DNA of 64,000 nucleotides, from NCBI RefSeq assembly GCF_019048525.1, contig NZ_CP077370.1, positions 57,297 to 121,296 on the forward strand, in the 5' to 3' direction. The translations under genes and the position numbers were made by a program. Positions 37,083 to 47,859 of the stretch are shown piece after piece. The stretch's first letter is position 1. Every line of letters begins with the position of its first letter. The notes beneath the pieces were generated by a model. That model worked only from the letters and a program-made list of their open reading frames with translations, did not search any database and had not been told where the DNA came from. The DNA is from Acinetobacter lwoffii. Lineage in GTDB: Bacteria > Pseudomonadota > Gammaproteobacteria > Pseudomonadales > Moraxellaceae.

Positions 37083-37793
37083 ATGAAGATACTGATGATT
37101 ACGGGTTGGGGGCTAGGAACAGCGGTCTTAACCCCGTTTGTAGAACAGTTACGGCAGCAGCATCAAGTTGAAGTATGGGATATTTTTGATCCTAACGTGG
37201 AAAGTATTTTGGCCGAAAAAGTTAGGCAGGCGAGTTCTTTTGATGTCTTGATGGGATGGTCTTTGGGTGGACAGTTGGCACTTTTGCTGGCTAATGAAAT
37301 CCAGCAACAATTGAAAATTGCCAAGCCAGTGATTTGCTGTATGTCAAATCCCTGTTTCGTGGCCAACGAAGCATGGCCACAGGCAATGCCAGTTGAACAA
37401 TATACACAATTTAAATCCTCCATACTGGCTGATCCAAAACGCGGGATGCAGCGCTTCTGTACCTTGGTCACTTTAGCTGGCGCAGCAGCGCGTGAACGTG
37501 CAAAATTATTGCACCAACAGTTAAATAGTATTGATTTAAACTATCAGGTTAAGCATCTTTATCTATTGCAGCAATTAAATCTAGTGGATATCTTAAAAAA
37601 TCATTCAGTCAAGATGCTATTTATATTTTCCGAGAATGATATGTTGGTTCCTTACAAAGTTAGTCAAGAATCCGTGTTTTTAACAACCCAAAATCTGAAT
37701 TTGGTAAAAATACAGGGCACGCACGATGCCATCCTTTTTGATGCCAAGTTACTCGTTGAGCCAATTTTAAAATTTTTAGCCGATCTAGCTTAA
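37083..37793 (+). CDS. BioH-like pimeloyl-ACP methyl ester esterase
   Basis: 236 residues of alpha/beta hydrolase type. The oxyanion region is ITGWGLG near residue 7, the nucleophile is Ser in GWSLGG (about residue 59), the acid is Asp in SENDMLVP and the base is His in QGTHDAILF near the C-terminus. Placed between bioB and bioA, it is best read as the esterase that releases pimeloyl-ACP methyl ester (BioH, or the functionally equal BioG class). Sequence similarity to E. coli BioH is low by eye, so the exact subfamily is open. Confidence 0.7.
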   Translation: MKILMITGWGLGTAVLTPFVEQLRQQHQVEVWDIFDPNVESILAEKVRQASSFDVLMGWSLGGQLALLLANEIQQQLKIAKPVICCMSNPCFVANEAWPQAMPVEQYTQFKSSILADPKRGMQRFCTLVTLAGAAARERAKLLHQQLNSIDLNYQVKHLYLLQQLNLVDILKNHSVKMLFIFSENDMLVPYKVSQESVFLTTQNLNLVKIQGTHDAILFDAKLLVEPILKFLADLA

Positions 37794-37881
37794 GCAAAAA
37801 GAGATTGGTAGCTCTTGACGTTTCATTTTCAGATTTAACGCGCTAAGATCAGTTTTAGTTTTAATAATTGGGGTAAATTCT

Positions 37882-39162
37882 GTGCAGGACGCTTTTGATC
37901 AACAGCATATTTGGCATCCTTATACCTCCATGACACAACCCTTGCCATGTTACAAAGTTAAAGCTGCAAATGGTGCAGTCATTGAACTTGAAGATGGTAC
38001 CGAGCTGATTGATGGCATGTCGTCCTGGTGGTGCACAATTCACGGTTATAATCATTCTGAACTCAATCAGGCCGTAACAAAACAATTAGAGTCGATGTCA
38101 CATATCATGTTTGGTGGTTTGACTCATCAGCCTGCGATTGATGTGTCTAAACTGCTACTTGAGATCACGGCGCCTGAACTGGATAAAATTTTCTTTGCCG
38201 ATTCCGGCTCGGTCGCGGTTGAGGTGGCGTTGAAAATGGCTGTGCAATATTGGAATGCACGTCAGCAACCACAAAAAACTAACTTTGTTACCACACGCTC
38301 TGGCTATCATGGCGACACCTGGAATGCCATGTCGGTTTGTGATCCTGTAACTGGTATGCATCAAATTTTTGGTTCGAGTTTGCCGAACCGTTTATTTGTT
38401 CCGGCACCTCAAAGCCGTTTTGATGGGGCATGGCAACCCGAAGATATACAGCCACTTGAGCACCTGCTGGTACAGCAGCATCAACAGATTGCTGCCATGA
38501 TCATTGAGCCGATTGTGCAAGGTGCAGGCGGGATGCGTTTCTATCATCCAGAATATTTAAAGCAAGCTAAGTTGTTGTGTGAAAAGTACGATGTACTGCT
38601 GATTTTAGATGAAATTGCCACCGGTTTTGGCCGCACTGGAAAACTATTTGCTTATGAACACGCTCAGGTCACACCAGACATTATGTGTATCGGTAAGGCA
38701 TTGACTGGTGGTTATATGACCTTGTCAGCGACCTTAACCACTCGCCATGTAGCAGAGACGATTTCAAGTGGTGAAGCGGGTGTGTTCATGCATGGCCCAA
38801 CTTTTATGGCTAATCCGTTGGCCTGTGCGGTCGCATTAAAAAGTACCCAGCTGTTACTGGCTCAAGACTGGCAGACGCGTATTCAACAGATTGAAAGGAC
38901 ACTAGAACAATATTTACTGGATTTAAAATCCTTGGCACAAGTCAAAGATGTGCGTGTCCTCGGCGCAATTGGCGTAGTTGAGCTACATCAAACTATTGAT
39001 TTGGCGCGTTTTCAGGCTGAATGTGTATGCCGTGGCGTCTGGATTCGTCCTTTTGGCCGTCTGGTCTATGTCATGCCGCCATATGTAATTTCAACACAGC
39101 AACTTGAAACTTTATTAAAGCATATGCGGGAGATGATTCAGCAGATAGAGGCAGTAGCATGA
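37882..39162 (+). CDS. bioA: DAPA aminotransferase
   Basis: 426 residues, class III PLP aminotransferase. HIWHPYTSM and [13 protein letters not shown] at the N-terminus are BioA signatures. [12 protein letters not shown] carries the PLP-contacting Asp, and [11 protein letters not shown] the Schiff-base Lys (about 272). It converts 7-keto-8-aminopelargonate (KAPA) to diaminopelargonate using S-adenosylmethionine as amino donor. The stop overlaps the bioF start as ATGA. Confidence 0.95.
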   Translation: MQDAFDQQHIWHPYTSMTQPLPCYKVKAANGAVIELEDGTELIDGMSSWWCTIHGYNHSELNQAVTKQLESMSHIMFGGLTHQPAIDVSKLLLEITAPELDKIFFADSGSVAVEVALKMAVQYWNARQQPQKTNFVTTRSGYHGDTWNAMSVCDPVTGMHQIFGSSLPNRLFVPAPQSRFDGAWQPEDIQPLEHLLVQQHQQIAAMIIEPIVQGAGGMRFYHPEYLKQAKLLCEKYDVLLILDEIATGFGRTGKLFAYEHAQVTPDIMCIGKALTGGYMTLSATLTTRHVAETISSGEAGVFMHGPTFMANPLACAVALKSTQLLLAQDWQTRIQQIERTLEQYLLDLKSLAQVKDVRVLGAIGVVELHQTIDLARFQAECVCRGVWIRPFGRLVYVMPPYVISTQQLETLLKHMREMIQQIEAVA

Positions 39163-40328
39163 ACCATCTTGAGCATTTCCAGCAGCAGCTAGATGACTTG
39201 AAACAGCAAGGGCAATATCGCCAGTTTAAGTCCAATATTTCTAGCCAGCCAAGATTGCAACTCAATGGCCAAGAGATGCTGAATCTGGCATCCAATGACT
39301 ATTTAGGTCTGGCATCCAACTTAACGCTACGTGAAGAATTTTTTGACCTCACGCCGATGTCTGAGCGATATATGAGTTCAAGCTCTTCACGTTTACTGAC
39401 AGGAAACTTTCCCAATTTTGAACAACTTGAAGCACAGATGTCACAGGATTTTGGACGTTCAGTACTGCTGTTTAATAGTGGTTATCACATGAATATCGGG
39501 ATTCTTCCTGCGCTCAGTAATGCTAAAACCATGATCATTGCTGACAAACTGGTACATGCCAGTATTATCGACGGGATTCGTTTATCTAAAGCTGGCTATG
39601 TGCGTTACCGCCATAATGACCTGCAGCATTTGACTCAGTTTTTAGAAAAATATCAGTCAGATGAATCTATCCAGCGCATTATTGTGGTAACTGAATCAAT
39701 TTTCAGTATGGATGGGGATGAAACAGATTTAGCTGCTTTGGTGGCATTAAAACAGCAGTTTGCAAAAGTCATGCTTTATGTCGATGAGGCACATGCAATT
39801 GGTGTGCGCGGTGAACGTGGATTGGGCTGCGCAGAACAGTATCAAGTATTGGATCAGATTGACTTCCTGGTCGGTACCTTTGGCAAGGCTTTGGCTTCAG
39901 TTGGTGGTTATCTGGTCTGTGCGCCAGTGATTCGTGACTATCTGATTAATAGCATGCGACCTTTAATTTTTAGTACCGCCCAGCCGCCACTATGTATGGC
40001 CTGGACTAGATTTATTTTTCAGAAGGTACAGCAGCTTCAGGCGGGACGAGTACATTTGGCAGCATTGGCTGTACGCTGTCAGCAGGGCATTCAAGACTTG
40101 GGATATCACTGTCCGTCAACTTCGCAAATTGTGCCGGTACTGATTGGTGAGGCAAAACGCACCATTCAGGCGGCTGAAATTATGCAACAGCAGGGATTTT
40201 ATGTGCTACCAGTACGTCCGCCAACGGTTCCTGCCAATACCTCCAGACTCAGAATCTGCCTGAATCAGAACATTTCTGCGGATGAGCTGGATGCATGTCT
40301 GCAGGTGCTGAGGAATTTGCCGCGATGA
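39159..40328 (+). CDS. bioF: KAPA synthase
   Basis: 389 residues of the alpha-oxoamine synthase family. [12 protein letters not shown], the glycine-rich and [11 protein letters not shown] region, [15 protein letters not shown] and the Schiff-base lysine in [13 protein letters not shown] are all present. It condenses pimeloyl-ACP with alanine. Overlaps bioA upstream and bioC downstream by four bases each, so the genes are translationally coupled. Confidence 0.95.
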   Translation: MNHLEHFQQQLDDLKQQGQYRQFKSNISSQPRLQLNGQEMLNLASNDYLGLASNLTLREEFFDLTPMSERYMSSSSSRLLTGNFPNFEQLEAQMSQDFGRSVLLFNSGYHMNIGILPALSNAKTMIIADKLVHASIIDGIRLSKAGYVRYRHNDLQHLTQFLEKYQSDESIQRIIVVTESIFSMDGDETDLAALVALKQQFAKVMLYVDEAHAIGVRGERGLGCAEQYQVLDQIDFLVGTFGKALASVGGYLVCAPVIRDYLINSMRPLIFSTAQPPLCMAWTRFIFQKVQQLQAGRVHLAALAVRCQQGIQDLGYHCPSTSQIVPVLIGEAKRTIQAAEIMQQQGFYVLPVRPPTVPANTSRLRICLNQNISADELDACLQVLRNLPR

Positions 40329-41080
40329 ACAGCAAACAAATTGCCCAACGTTTTGCTCAGGCAAATCTCAGTTATGAACAGCATGCGCTGGTACAAAGTG
40401 CCGTAGCGGCAGAGTTGATGCATTTCATGCAGCAGCATGTGGCACAACCACATTTGCAAAGGGTATTGGAAATTGGCTGCGGTTCAGGATTGTTTACCCG
40501 GCTTTTTATGCAGTATTACAGCTTTGATCATTTATTTTTAAATGACCTATATGTCGAAGTGAAGCAGCACTTCCCGGAAGCTGATCGGCTTTTGTGGGGA
40601 ATTGGTAATATTGAAACCTTGCCACTGCCGCAGTCTCTGGACATGGTGTTGTCTTGTTCTGCATTGCAATGGATCTCGGATTTAAAAGCATTGTTGCTCA
40701 ACATTGCGCAGGCCTTAAATCCCTCTGGGCATCTGTGTTTTGCCAGTTATACTGACAATAATTTAAAGGAAATTAAGGCACTGACCGGACAGGGCTTGGA
40801 TTATCTGCCTTTAGCAAAGGTCTGTGAACTGCTTGAATCCTTAGGCTTTGACATTCTGCTGCAGACAGAAGAACAGATGACCTTGCATTTTGAGCATCCG
40901 AAACAGGTGTTACAGCATATCAAAGCCACTGGTGTACAGGCGACGGCACAGGGGTTTCGGTGGACAAAATCGTCCTTACAGGATTTTTATACCGGCTATC
41001 AACAATTCCAAGACCCTGAAAGCAAACAGTATGCACTGACCTATCATCCGGTTTATGTCATTGCACGGAAGACAGCATGA
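40325..41080 (+). CDS. bioC: Malonyl-ACP O-methyltransferase
   Basis: 251 residues from the ATG at 40325 that overlaps the bioF stop (ATGA); a longer in-frame start at 40295 lies inside bioF and is less likely. SAM-binding motif I is VLEIGCGSGLFTR (about 44-56), with D in LFLNDLY and CSALQWISDLKAL following. BioC methylates malonyl-ACP to start pimelate synthesis and BioH removes the methyl group. Overlaps bioD by four bases. Confidence 0.92.
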   Translation: MNSKQIAQRFAQANLSYEQHALVQSAVAAELMHFMQQHVAQPHLQRVLEIGCGSGLFTRLFMQYYSFDHLFLNDLYVEVKQHFPEADRLLWGIGNIETLPLPQSLDMVLSCSALQWISDLKALLLNIAQALNPSGHLCFASYTDNNLKEIKALTGQGLDYLPLAKVCELLESLGFDILLQTEEQMTLHFEHPKQVLQHIKATGVQATAQGFRWTKSSLQDFYTGYQQFQDPESKQYALTYHPVYVIARKTA

Positions 41081-41742
41081 GCGCACAGATTTATTTTGTC
41101 AGCGGCATTGATACCGCAATTGGTAAAACCTTTACTACTGGTTTTCTGGCCAAAAATTGGAATGAGCAGGGCATTCGTACCATAACCCAAAAGCTGATCC
41201 AGACCGGAAATGTCGATATATCAGAAGATATCGAACAGCATCGTGCAATTATGGGTTGTGGATTGTTACAGGAAGACCAGCAAAAACTGACCATGCCGGA
41301 AATTTTTACGTATCCGGCTTCACCGCATCTTGCTGCGCGACTGGATGGGCGAGCCATTAACTTTGAACAGATTCATCAGGCTACCGAACAGCTGGCTGCG
41401 GCCTACGACTGTATTTTGCTGGAAGGTGCCGGTGGTCTGATGGTGCCCTTAACCGAAGAGTTCCTGACTATTGATTATATTCAGACACATAATTATCCGG
41501 TGATTCTCGTCACTTCAGGGCGTTTAGGCAGTATTAATCATACCTTACTGAGTCTTGAGTTGTTAAAACTCCGCGGGGTTCAATTATATGCCATTGCTTT
41601 TAATCATGCAGATAACTCCAAAGATCCCTTGATCGCTGAAGATACCATTGCTTATTTAAAACAGTATTTGCAGCGTGATTTTGCTGATACGACATGGGTT
41701 GATATTCCAGCTTTAAATTTAGCCCTGTCTTCTCATAAGTAA
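41077..41742 (+). CDS. bioD: Dethiobiotin synthetase
   Basis: 221 residues. P-loop GIDTAIGKTFTTG (about 9-21), the substrate lysine in ITQKLIQTG and EGAGGLMVPL (about 115-124) identify BioD, which carboxylates diaminopelargonate to dethiobiotin with ATP. Last gene of the coupled bioA-F-C-D run. Its end meets a decayed sensor kinase gene on the other strand. Confidence 0.94.
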   Translation: MSAQIYFVSGIDTAIGKTFTTGFLAKNWNEQGIRTITQKLIQTGNVDISEDIEQHRAIMGCGLLQEDQQKLTMPEIFTYPASPHLAARLDGRAINFEQIHQATEQLAAAYDCILLEGAGGLMVPLTEEFLTIDYIQTHNYPVILVTSGRLGSINHTLLSLELLKLRGVQLYAIAFNHADNSKDPLIAEDTIAYLKQYLQRDFADTTWVDIPALNLALSSHK

Positions 41743-41744
41743 GT

Positions 41745-42945
41745 GATCCGCTTGCAGCGAGGCTGATGTGAATGCTTAAATATTGAGGTTGCGCCACTGT
41801 AAATTGAATCTGATAGCCATATTTGTTTAACACCATTTTCATCAAATATAAGTCTAGCCCATGCCCATTTTGCTAGGGAGATTTATGCCAGAAACGCTGT
41901 CCCAATTATGCATATCTTCAACCTTTGATTATCATTATGAATGATCAGCACACATGCAGCATAGCAATTGAAATGGTGTTTGCCTGTGCATGCAATAGAG
42001 CATTGTTAAGTAGGTTTTTAAAGACGGTATCTAGTTCAAAATCGGGTAGGGCAACTCGGGTCAGGCTCGGTCAGTCAATTGTTAAACTGAGTTCAATTTC
42101 CGGATAAAGCGACTGTAAATCGGCAATCACCTGAGTCAGGAGCCGTGCAATTTCAATACTGCACTAGATATCACTCAGTACTTGATCGGTAGAGGAAAGT
42201 GCTAGAAGCTGTTCCAGTAGCTGGGTACATCGGCGGATACCAAGGTGTACCTGCTGCAAGCTCTGTTGCAATTTGGGCGAGCTTGCCTGTTGTTCTGCCA
42301 TCAGTTGTGCAAGCTGAATATGAGTTTTGATCGCGGTTAAAGGACTACGCAATTCATGGGCGGCGTATGAACTAAATACTTTTTCATTTTCCGGATTTTG
42401 ATGCAGTTTATGTATTAAGTGCTTAGAGTTTTGGGCAAAGGACTGTACCTTGGAAGGCATTACTTTGGCATCTAAGGTTTTTAAATAGTGAGTAGCATCA
42501 TTCACTGATAAATTTGGCTGACTTAAAAGGTTGAAACTTCATCTAAGGCTTTAAGCTCTCGACGAATAATCAAAACGATTAAGTCTATACATAGCAATAA
42601 AGACAAAATTATTGGTATTAATACCGATTATAAAATCTTTTTGAGCAATTATCCACGTAGGAACATCCGCTCTGCTACCACCACTTGAATATCCTCACGA
42701 CCTAACACATAACTGAGCCTCACCTTGTTGCTTTGTACTAAAGCCAACTACTTGGTGGCTTAAATCTTTCGGTGCACCTCGGGTTTTTGCTACCACATGC
42801 TGAACGACACTGACGTCAGAGCCAAATAAAGACACTTTATAGGCAATCAACTGCTCTTGATTGGTGGAATGAAGTTGTTGGGCTAGTACATTTTCATCCA
42901 AGTTTTGCATCGGCAGTTGTTGAGTCAATCGAGCGACCATTGGAT
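41745..42945 (-). pseudogene. Sensor histidine kinase, decayed
   Basis: Broken minus-strand frames give, in order, a sensor fragment (NLDENVLAQQLHSTNQEQLI then YKVSLFGSDVSVVQHVV), the H-box YAAHELRSPLTAIKTHIQLA (42164-42505) and the end of an ATPase-like domain near 41750-41850. The order fits a QseC/PmrB-type two-component sensor. Several stops and frameshifts, and loss of most of the ATPase domain, make it dead. No response regulator gene is nearby. Confidence 0.7.
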
Positions 42946-43415
42946 GGCTGAATCAAACCAAATTGATATATTTCCTTGACTGAGCAAGGCTTTATTGTAG
43001 GTAGATCAACTGGTTGTACGATAGATCTTGGGTGCAGACCTCTTCATTTAGAAATTATATTCCCCAAGAAGCTTTCAGTGGTAGGTTTGTGCAACAAAGC
43101 CTCTTGCAAATAAAGGCTATCAAGGGATTTATACATTGTATCCAAATAGTTTATGGCCATTAAAAGCAAAAAAGCACTAAAAACCAGATCTCGAGCTAAA
43201 ACTTTATAACCAAGAAATCAATAAAAGAAGAATTGGAATTGAACAGGTATTTGGAACTTTGAAAACCTTCAAAATCCTTGCCGAGCGATATCGCAACCCT
43301 GGCAAAAGACTAGGATTAAGATTTAATTTAATTGTGGGAATCTATAATTTTGAGCTGAGTAAAAAGTGAATTATGAAAGAAATCTAATGTATAAAATTTT
43401 AAGAGATTATAAAAA
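42946..43415 (+). mobile_element. IS relics upstream of lld locus
   Basis: GGTTTGTGCAACAAAGCCTC at about 43085-43106 is an IS5-type terminus like that at 53830-53852. From 43140 to 43370 the plus strand reads LYNQEINKRRIGIEQVFGTL and LAERYRNPGKRLGLRFNLIV, the C-terminus of a DDE_Tnp_4 transposase like the relic at 15290-15640. No functional gene. Confidence 0.65.
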
Positions 43416-43428
43416 TTGGTCATACCAA
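43416..43428. promoter_or_regulatory. LldR-type operator O1
   Basis: TTGGTCATACCAA, a palindrome (TTGGT / ACCAA around CAT) matching the core of the larger site at 43508-43544, about 104 bp upstream of it. Confidence 0.7.
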
Positions 43429-43507
43429 AAAATAAATTAAATCTTTTATATTGTGTTTTTGGGTTAATATTACTAATATTGCTAATACAAAATGCACATT
43501 TTATCTC

Positions 43508-43544
43508 TTAAACACCAAATTGGTCATACCAATTTGGTGTTTAA
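43508..43544. promoter_or_regulatory. LldR-type operator O2, 37-bp perfect palindrome
   Basis: Arms TTAAACACCAAATTGGT and ACCAATTTGGTGTTTAA are exact reverse complements around CAT. It lies 50 bases before lldP. With O1 it gives two sites about 104 bp apart, which would allow DNA looping as described for E. coli LldR. Confidence 0.8.
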
Positions 43545-43593
43545 GTACAATAAACTGTTCAATCTAGTAGTTAAGCATTTCAAGGAGTAGACA

Positions 43594-45253
43594 ATGCTTC
43601 AACAGTGGCAACAAATTTATGATCCTATAGGCAATATCTGGATTTCGAGTGCTATTGCGCTAGTTCCAATTATTTTCTTTTTTTTAGCGTTAGCTATTTT
43701 TCGCATGAAGGGTAGTGTAGCCGCTACAATTACCGTTTTTTTAGCCTTTCTGGTCTCATTATTTTTATACAAAATGCCAATTGGAATGGCATTAGCATCA
43801 ATGGTCTATGGATTCTTCTACGGCCTGTGGCCAATTGCATGGATTATTATCGGTGCAGTTTTTATATATAAGATTTCAGTAAAAACTGGACAGTTTGATG
43901 TTATTCGTTCGTCTATTCTGTCAATTACAGAAGATCAACGTCTGCAAATGCTATTAGTTGGGTTTGCTTTTGGTACGTTTTTAGAAGGTGCGGCAGGTTT
44001 TGGTGCGCCCGTCGCAATTACTGCGGCACTGTTGGTGGGACTCGGCTTTAAGCCTTTATATGCGGCTGGGCTATGCCTGATAGTTAATACTGCACCTGTT
44101 GCTTTTGGTGCAATGGGAATTCCGATCATTGTCGCTGGGCAGGTTTCAGGTGTTGACACCATGGAAATCAGTCAAATGGTTGGTCGTCAGTTACCCTTTA
44201 TGGTGCCAATTGTATTGATCTGGATCATGGCAATCATGGATGGTTGGCGTGGGGTTAAAGAAACTTGGCCTGCTATTTTAGTTGCCAGCTTATCTTTTTC
44301 TTTAGCGCAATATCTAACATCAAATTTTGTTGGGCCTGAGTTACCCGATATCACTGCTGCAATTGCATCATTAATCAGTTTAACTATCTTACTTAAGTAT
44401 TGGAAACCAAAACATATTTTTCGTTTTGAGGATAAAAATATACAGGTAGATGAAACTATTATCAAGCAAGCTCGTAAACAATATAGTGTGGCACAGATAG
44501 CCAAAGCCTGGTCTCCATTTCTGATACTTACAGCAATGGTGACGATCTGGAGCATCAAACCTTTTAAAGATTTATTTGTTAAGGACGGCCCATTAAGTGA
44601 TTTAGTAGTTTCAATTAAAGTGCCGTATTTGCATCAATTGATTCAAAAGCTACCACCTGTCGTGCCTGAAATTAAAGATTATGATGCGATTTATAAGTTT
44701 GATTGGTTATCAGCAACGGGTACGGCGATTATATTGGCGGCATTGATCACGATTATTTATTTAAACATGAAACCTAAAGAGGCAGTTTCGACATTCTTTG
44801 AAACCGTGAATGAACTAAAAACCCCAATTTATTCGATTGGTATGGTACTGGCTTTTGCGTTCATTGCAAACTATTCAGGTCTGTCAGCAACGCTTGCTTT
44901 AGCACTGGCACATACGGGTCAGGCTTTCACCTTCTTCTCACCATTCTTGGGTTGGAGTGTTTCTTACAGGTTCAGATACTTCAGCTAACGCATTGTTTTC
45001 AGCGTTACAAGCAACTACAGCACAGCAAATCGGTGTGCCTGAAGTCTTGTTAGTTGCTGCCAATACCAGTGGTGGAGTAACAGGTAAGATGATTTCCCCT
45101 CAATCAATCGCGATTGCTTGTGCAGCAGTGGGTTTAGTTGGTAAAGAATCTGATTTATTTAGATTTACAGTAAAACACAGCATTATCTTTACGGTGATGA
45201 TTGGTATTATTGTGACCTTACAAGCTTATGTTTTCCCGTGGATGATTCCGTAA
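43594..45253 (+). pseudogene. lldP: L-lactate permease with frame break
   Basis: A 464-residue frame and a second frame from 44957 together cover the LctP family: many membrane helices, [20 protein letters not shown] near residue 130, and [15 protein letters not shown] with [18 protein letters not shown] in the second frame. A strong ribosome site (AAGGAG) precedes ATG 43594. At the junction the sequence reads GGAGTGTTT where WSGVFLTG would need GGAGTGGAGTG. One copy of a 5-base GGAGT repeat appears lost; restoring it gives 554 residues, the normal length. As written, the product lacks the last helices. Confidence 0.85.
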
Positions 45254-45270
45254 ACGGGTCAAGGAAAAAA

Positions 45271-46014
45271 ATGAAAGTCTCCGACAAAGTGGTACAGCGT
45301 TTACGTCTGTTGATTGAAAAAAATAATGTGCAAGTCGGAGAGCGATTGCCTGCTGAACGCCAACTCTGTGAACAGTTAGGTGTGTCTCGTAGCTCTTTAC
45401 GTGAGGCGATTCAACAACTGATTACCGCAGGGATTATTCAGAGCAAAGCGGGTGCAGGCACCTATTTAAAGCAGTTGCCTGCACATTGGTCACAGTATCA
45501 AATCGTTGAGCCATTATCCGGTTTGATGGATCAGGATCCTGAATATCGTTTTGATGTACAAGAAGCTCGTATGGTGCTTGAAGGTGGTACAGCATGGTAT
45601 GCCGCACAACGTGCCACACCCAGTGATTTGATCAATATTCGTCAATGTTTTGAGCAGATTAGCCATTTTCAGGCTTTAGGTGATGATGCCCACGCAGCAA
45701 TAGCGGATGCGAATTTTCATCTGGCGATTGCAGAAGCATCCCACAATCTAGTGCTGATCCAAATGATGCGTAGTTTGTTTGATTTATTGCAAGACAACGT
45801 GATGTTAGGGCGACGTAAAGTTTACACCACACCACAACATTTTGAACAATTGCATGACCAGCATTTTGAGGTGATGGACGCAATTGAACGTCAAGACTCA
45901 GAGACTGCACGTAAGGCAGCTTGTGGGCATATTGAATTTGTTGTTCAACGCGTACGTATGATCGATGAAGAAGAAGCTCGTCGTCAACGTTCGAGTCGAT
46001 TAAATAGGACATAA
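45271..46014 (+). CDS. lldR: Lactate-responsive repressor (FadR/GntR family)
   Basis: 247 residues from the ATG at 45271 (AAGGAAAAA just before it); a longer frame from 45238 overlaps the end of lldP. The GntR winged helix is RLPAERQLCEQLGVSRSSLR then EAIQQLITAGIIQSKAGAGT (about 22-65). The FCD effector domain carries the usual metal-binding Asp/His residues (DANFHLAIAEASHN; CGHIEFVVQRV). It should bind the two palindromes before lldP and release them with lactate. Three bases separate it from lldD. Confidence 0.9.
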   Translation: MKVSDKVVQRLRLLIEKNNVQVGERLPAERQLCEQLGVSRSSLREAIQQLITAGIIQSKAGAGTYLKQLPAHWSQYQIVEPLSGLMDQDPEYRFDVQEARMVLEGGTAWYAAQRATPSDLINIRQCFEQISHFQALGDDAHAAIADANFHLAIAEASHNLVLIQMMRSLFDLLQDNVMLGRRKVYTTPQHFEQLHDQHFEVMDAIERQDSETARKAACGHIEFVVQRVRMIDEEEARRQRSSRLNRT

Positions 46015-46017
46015 GTT

Positions 46018-47163
46018 ATGATTATTTCTTCTGCAAATGACTATCGTGAAGCTGCGAAACGTCGTTTACCGCCATTTTTATTTGAATACATCGATGGTGG
46101 TGCCTATGCGGAATATACTTTAAAGCGTAATGTAGACGATTTATCAAAAATCGCTTTACGTCAACGTGTGTTAAATGACATGTCTGAGCTGAGCTTAGAA
46201 ACGCAATTGTTTGGTGAAAATTTGGCGTTGCCAGTGGCATTGTCACCTGTAGGTCTAACGGGTATGTATGCGCGTCGTGGTGAAGTTCAAGCCGCGGTTG
46301 CCGCAGATAAAAAGGGCATTCCATTTACCTTATCAACAGTTTCAGTTTGTCCAATTGAAGAAGTGGCACCTGCGATTCAACGTCCGATGTGGTTTCAACT
46401 GTATGTACTACGTGACCGTGGTTTTATGAAAAATGCCTTGGAACGTGCTAAAGCCGCAGGCTGTTCTACCTTAGTATTCACAGTCGATATGCCTGTTCCA
46501 GGTGCGCGTTATCGTGATGCACATTCAGGAATGAGTGGTAAAAATGCTGCAATACGTCGTTATATGCAATCGTGTATGCACCCACACTGGGCTTGGAATG
46601 TCGGTTTATTGGGTCGTCCGCATGATTTGGGTAACATTTCGAAATATTTAGGTAAGCCGACAGGTCTGGAAGATTATATCGGTTGGCTGGGAAATAACTT
46701 TGACCCTTCAATTTCTTGGAAAGATCTTGAGTGGATTCGTGATTATTGGGAGGGTCCCATGGTTATTAAGGGGATTTTAGATCCTGAGGATGCCAAGGAT
46801 GCGGTACGTTTCGGAGCAGATGGAATTGTGGTCTCCAATCACGGTGGTCGTCAGCTTGATGGTGTTTTGTCTTCTGCTCGTGCGCTTCCTTCAATTGCAA
46901 GTGCGGTCAAAGGTGACATCAAAATTTTAGCAGATTCAGGGATTCGTAACGGTCTTGATGTGGTACGTATGTTGGCTATGGGTGCAGATATTTGCATGCT
47001 TGGTCGTGCATTTGTATACGCACTTGGTGCTGCCGGCGGTTCTGGGGTAAGTAATTTACTAGATTTGATTGAGAAAGAAATGCGTGTGGCAATGACATTG
47101 ACTGGTGCAAGAACCATTGCAGATATTACATCGGATTGCCTGGTCAAGCTAGAGAAAGAGTAA
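46018..47163 (+). CDS. lldD: L-lactate dehydrogenase, FMN-dependent
   Basis: 381 residues of the alpha-hydroxy-acid oxidase family. [14 protein letters not shown] and [14 protein letters not shown] near the FMN phosphate, the substrate tyrosine in QLYVLRDRG, and the catalytic histidine with FMN-binding residues in [12 protein letters not shown] (His about 275) are present. It oxidises L-lactate to pyruvate and passes electrons to the quinone pool at the membrane. In Acinetobacter a D-lactate dehydrogenase gene (dld) usually follows; here it is absent and repeated DNA follows instead. Confidence 0.94.
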   Translation: MIISSANDYREAAKRRLPPFLFEYIDGGAYAEYTLKRNVDDLSKIALRQRVLNDMSELSLETQLFGENLALPVALSPVGLTGMYARRGEVQAAVAADKKGIPFTLSTVSVCPIEEVAPAIQRPMWFQLYVLRDRGFMKNALERAKAAGCSTLVFTVDMPVPGARYRDAHSGMSGKNAAIRRYMQSCMHPHWAWNVGLLGRPHDLGNISKYLGKPTGLEDYIGWLGNNFDPSISWKDLEWIRDYWEGPMVIKGILDPEDAKDAVRFGADGIVVSNHGGRQLDGVLSSARALPSIASAVKGDIKILADSGIRNGLDVVRMLAMGADICMLGRAFVYALGAAGGSGVSNLLDLIEKEMRVAMTLTGARTIADITSDCLVKLEKE

Positions 47164-47516
47164 GCGATTTAATTACTCACATTACTAAGGCTTTGCCAAC
47201 TTTCCTTTGAAAAAAGAGATTTTTATCTGAATAATTTGGGTAAACAAAGCTTCCTTTTGAAAAAAACCAACCTTGGCAAGAGTCACCGACATAAAATACA
47301 CTAAATAACATAATTGGTACGTTAATAAACTCTATATATAACAGTTATATAGAGTTTTTATTTTGTGTGACGTAATTTAAGGTGGGGTCGGATACTTTGA
47401 TTTTTGGTCACTAATTTATTGTGATAATCAACAATAATAACCAACATACATATGCTTAATCTAAGGGTATTTTACTGACTGGTATAATTTTATGATGAGA
47501 GGGGTGTTGCCTGAGG
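47164..47516. other. Intergenic stretch with hairpin, start of duplicated segment
   Basis: Holds the end of the lld operon and the first part of the 402-bp repeat. AACTCTATATA and TATATAGAGTT with a following T run (about 47329-47362) form a terminator-like hairpin that recurs in the second repeat copy (about 48165-48198). Confidence 0.55.
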
Positions 47517-47668
47517 TTACGGTTTCTGTTTGGCCTTTTGGCGTAAGACGTACAAATATAAGCTTTCTACTTTTTCACGTGCCCATGGTGTGGTACGCAA
47601 GAATCGCAATGATGATTTAACACTTGGATCTATGCAAAAACATCTAACTTCAATTTTACGACTTAAAC
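47267..47668 (+). repeat. 402-bp direct repeat, copy 1
   Basis: From CCAACCTTGGCAAGAGTCAC to TTTTACGACTTAAAC. Matches 48102-48503 at equal length with about a dozen substitutions. Contains the terminator-like hairpin and most of the VF530-type gene. Confidence 0.9.
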
Positions 47669-47753
47669 CTTCAAAGCCACCGTAGTAATCCAATAATTCA
47701 TCCAAAATGTCAGCAAGTTTTTTGCCGTGTAAAGGGTCATTGGAGGTGTTCAT
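47517..47753 (-). CDS. VF530/DUF2132 DNA-binding protein
   Basis: 78 residues: NDPLHGKKLADILDELLDYY, then GGFEGLSRKIEVRCFCIDPS, SLRFLRTTPWAREKVESLYL. The PLHG start, the central C-F-DPS(V/I)KSSL and TPWAR(E/K)KVE are hallmarks of the VF530 family, a small all-helical fold implicated in DNA binding. Intact here. A second, broken copy lies at 48352-48503. Confidence 0.85.
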   Translation of the reverse strand: MNTSNDPLHGKKLADILDELLDYYGGFEGLSRKIEVRCFCIDPSVKSSLRFLRTTPWAREKVESLYLYVLRQKAKQKP

Positions 47754-47859
47754 AATAGATCAATCGTATTTTGGGTGGTCATTATTATAACCTGGGCTAG
47801 TTGGAAAACTAGAGAGTTGGAATGTAGGTAATGATGGACTGAATAACCACCAAAATTCT

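Noticed and set aside
42000..42107. Short plus-strand frame over the decayed kinase
   Set aside because: Antisense of the kinase relic with no ribosome site.
47281..47325. Possible fourth pdif-like site (AAATAACATAATTGGTACG)
   Set aside because: Only the XerD-like half resembles the consensus; the XerC half does not, and the repeat copy diverges in the same way.
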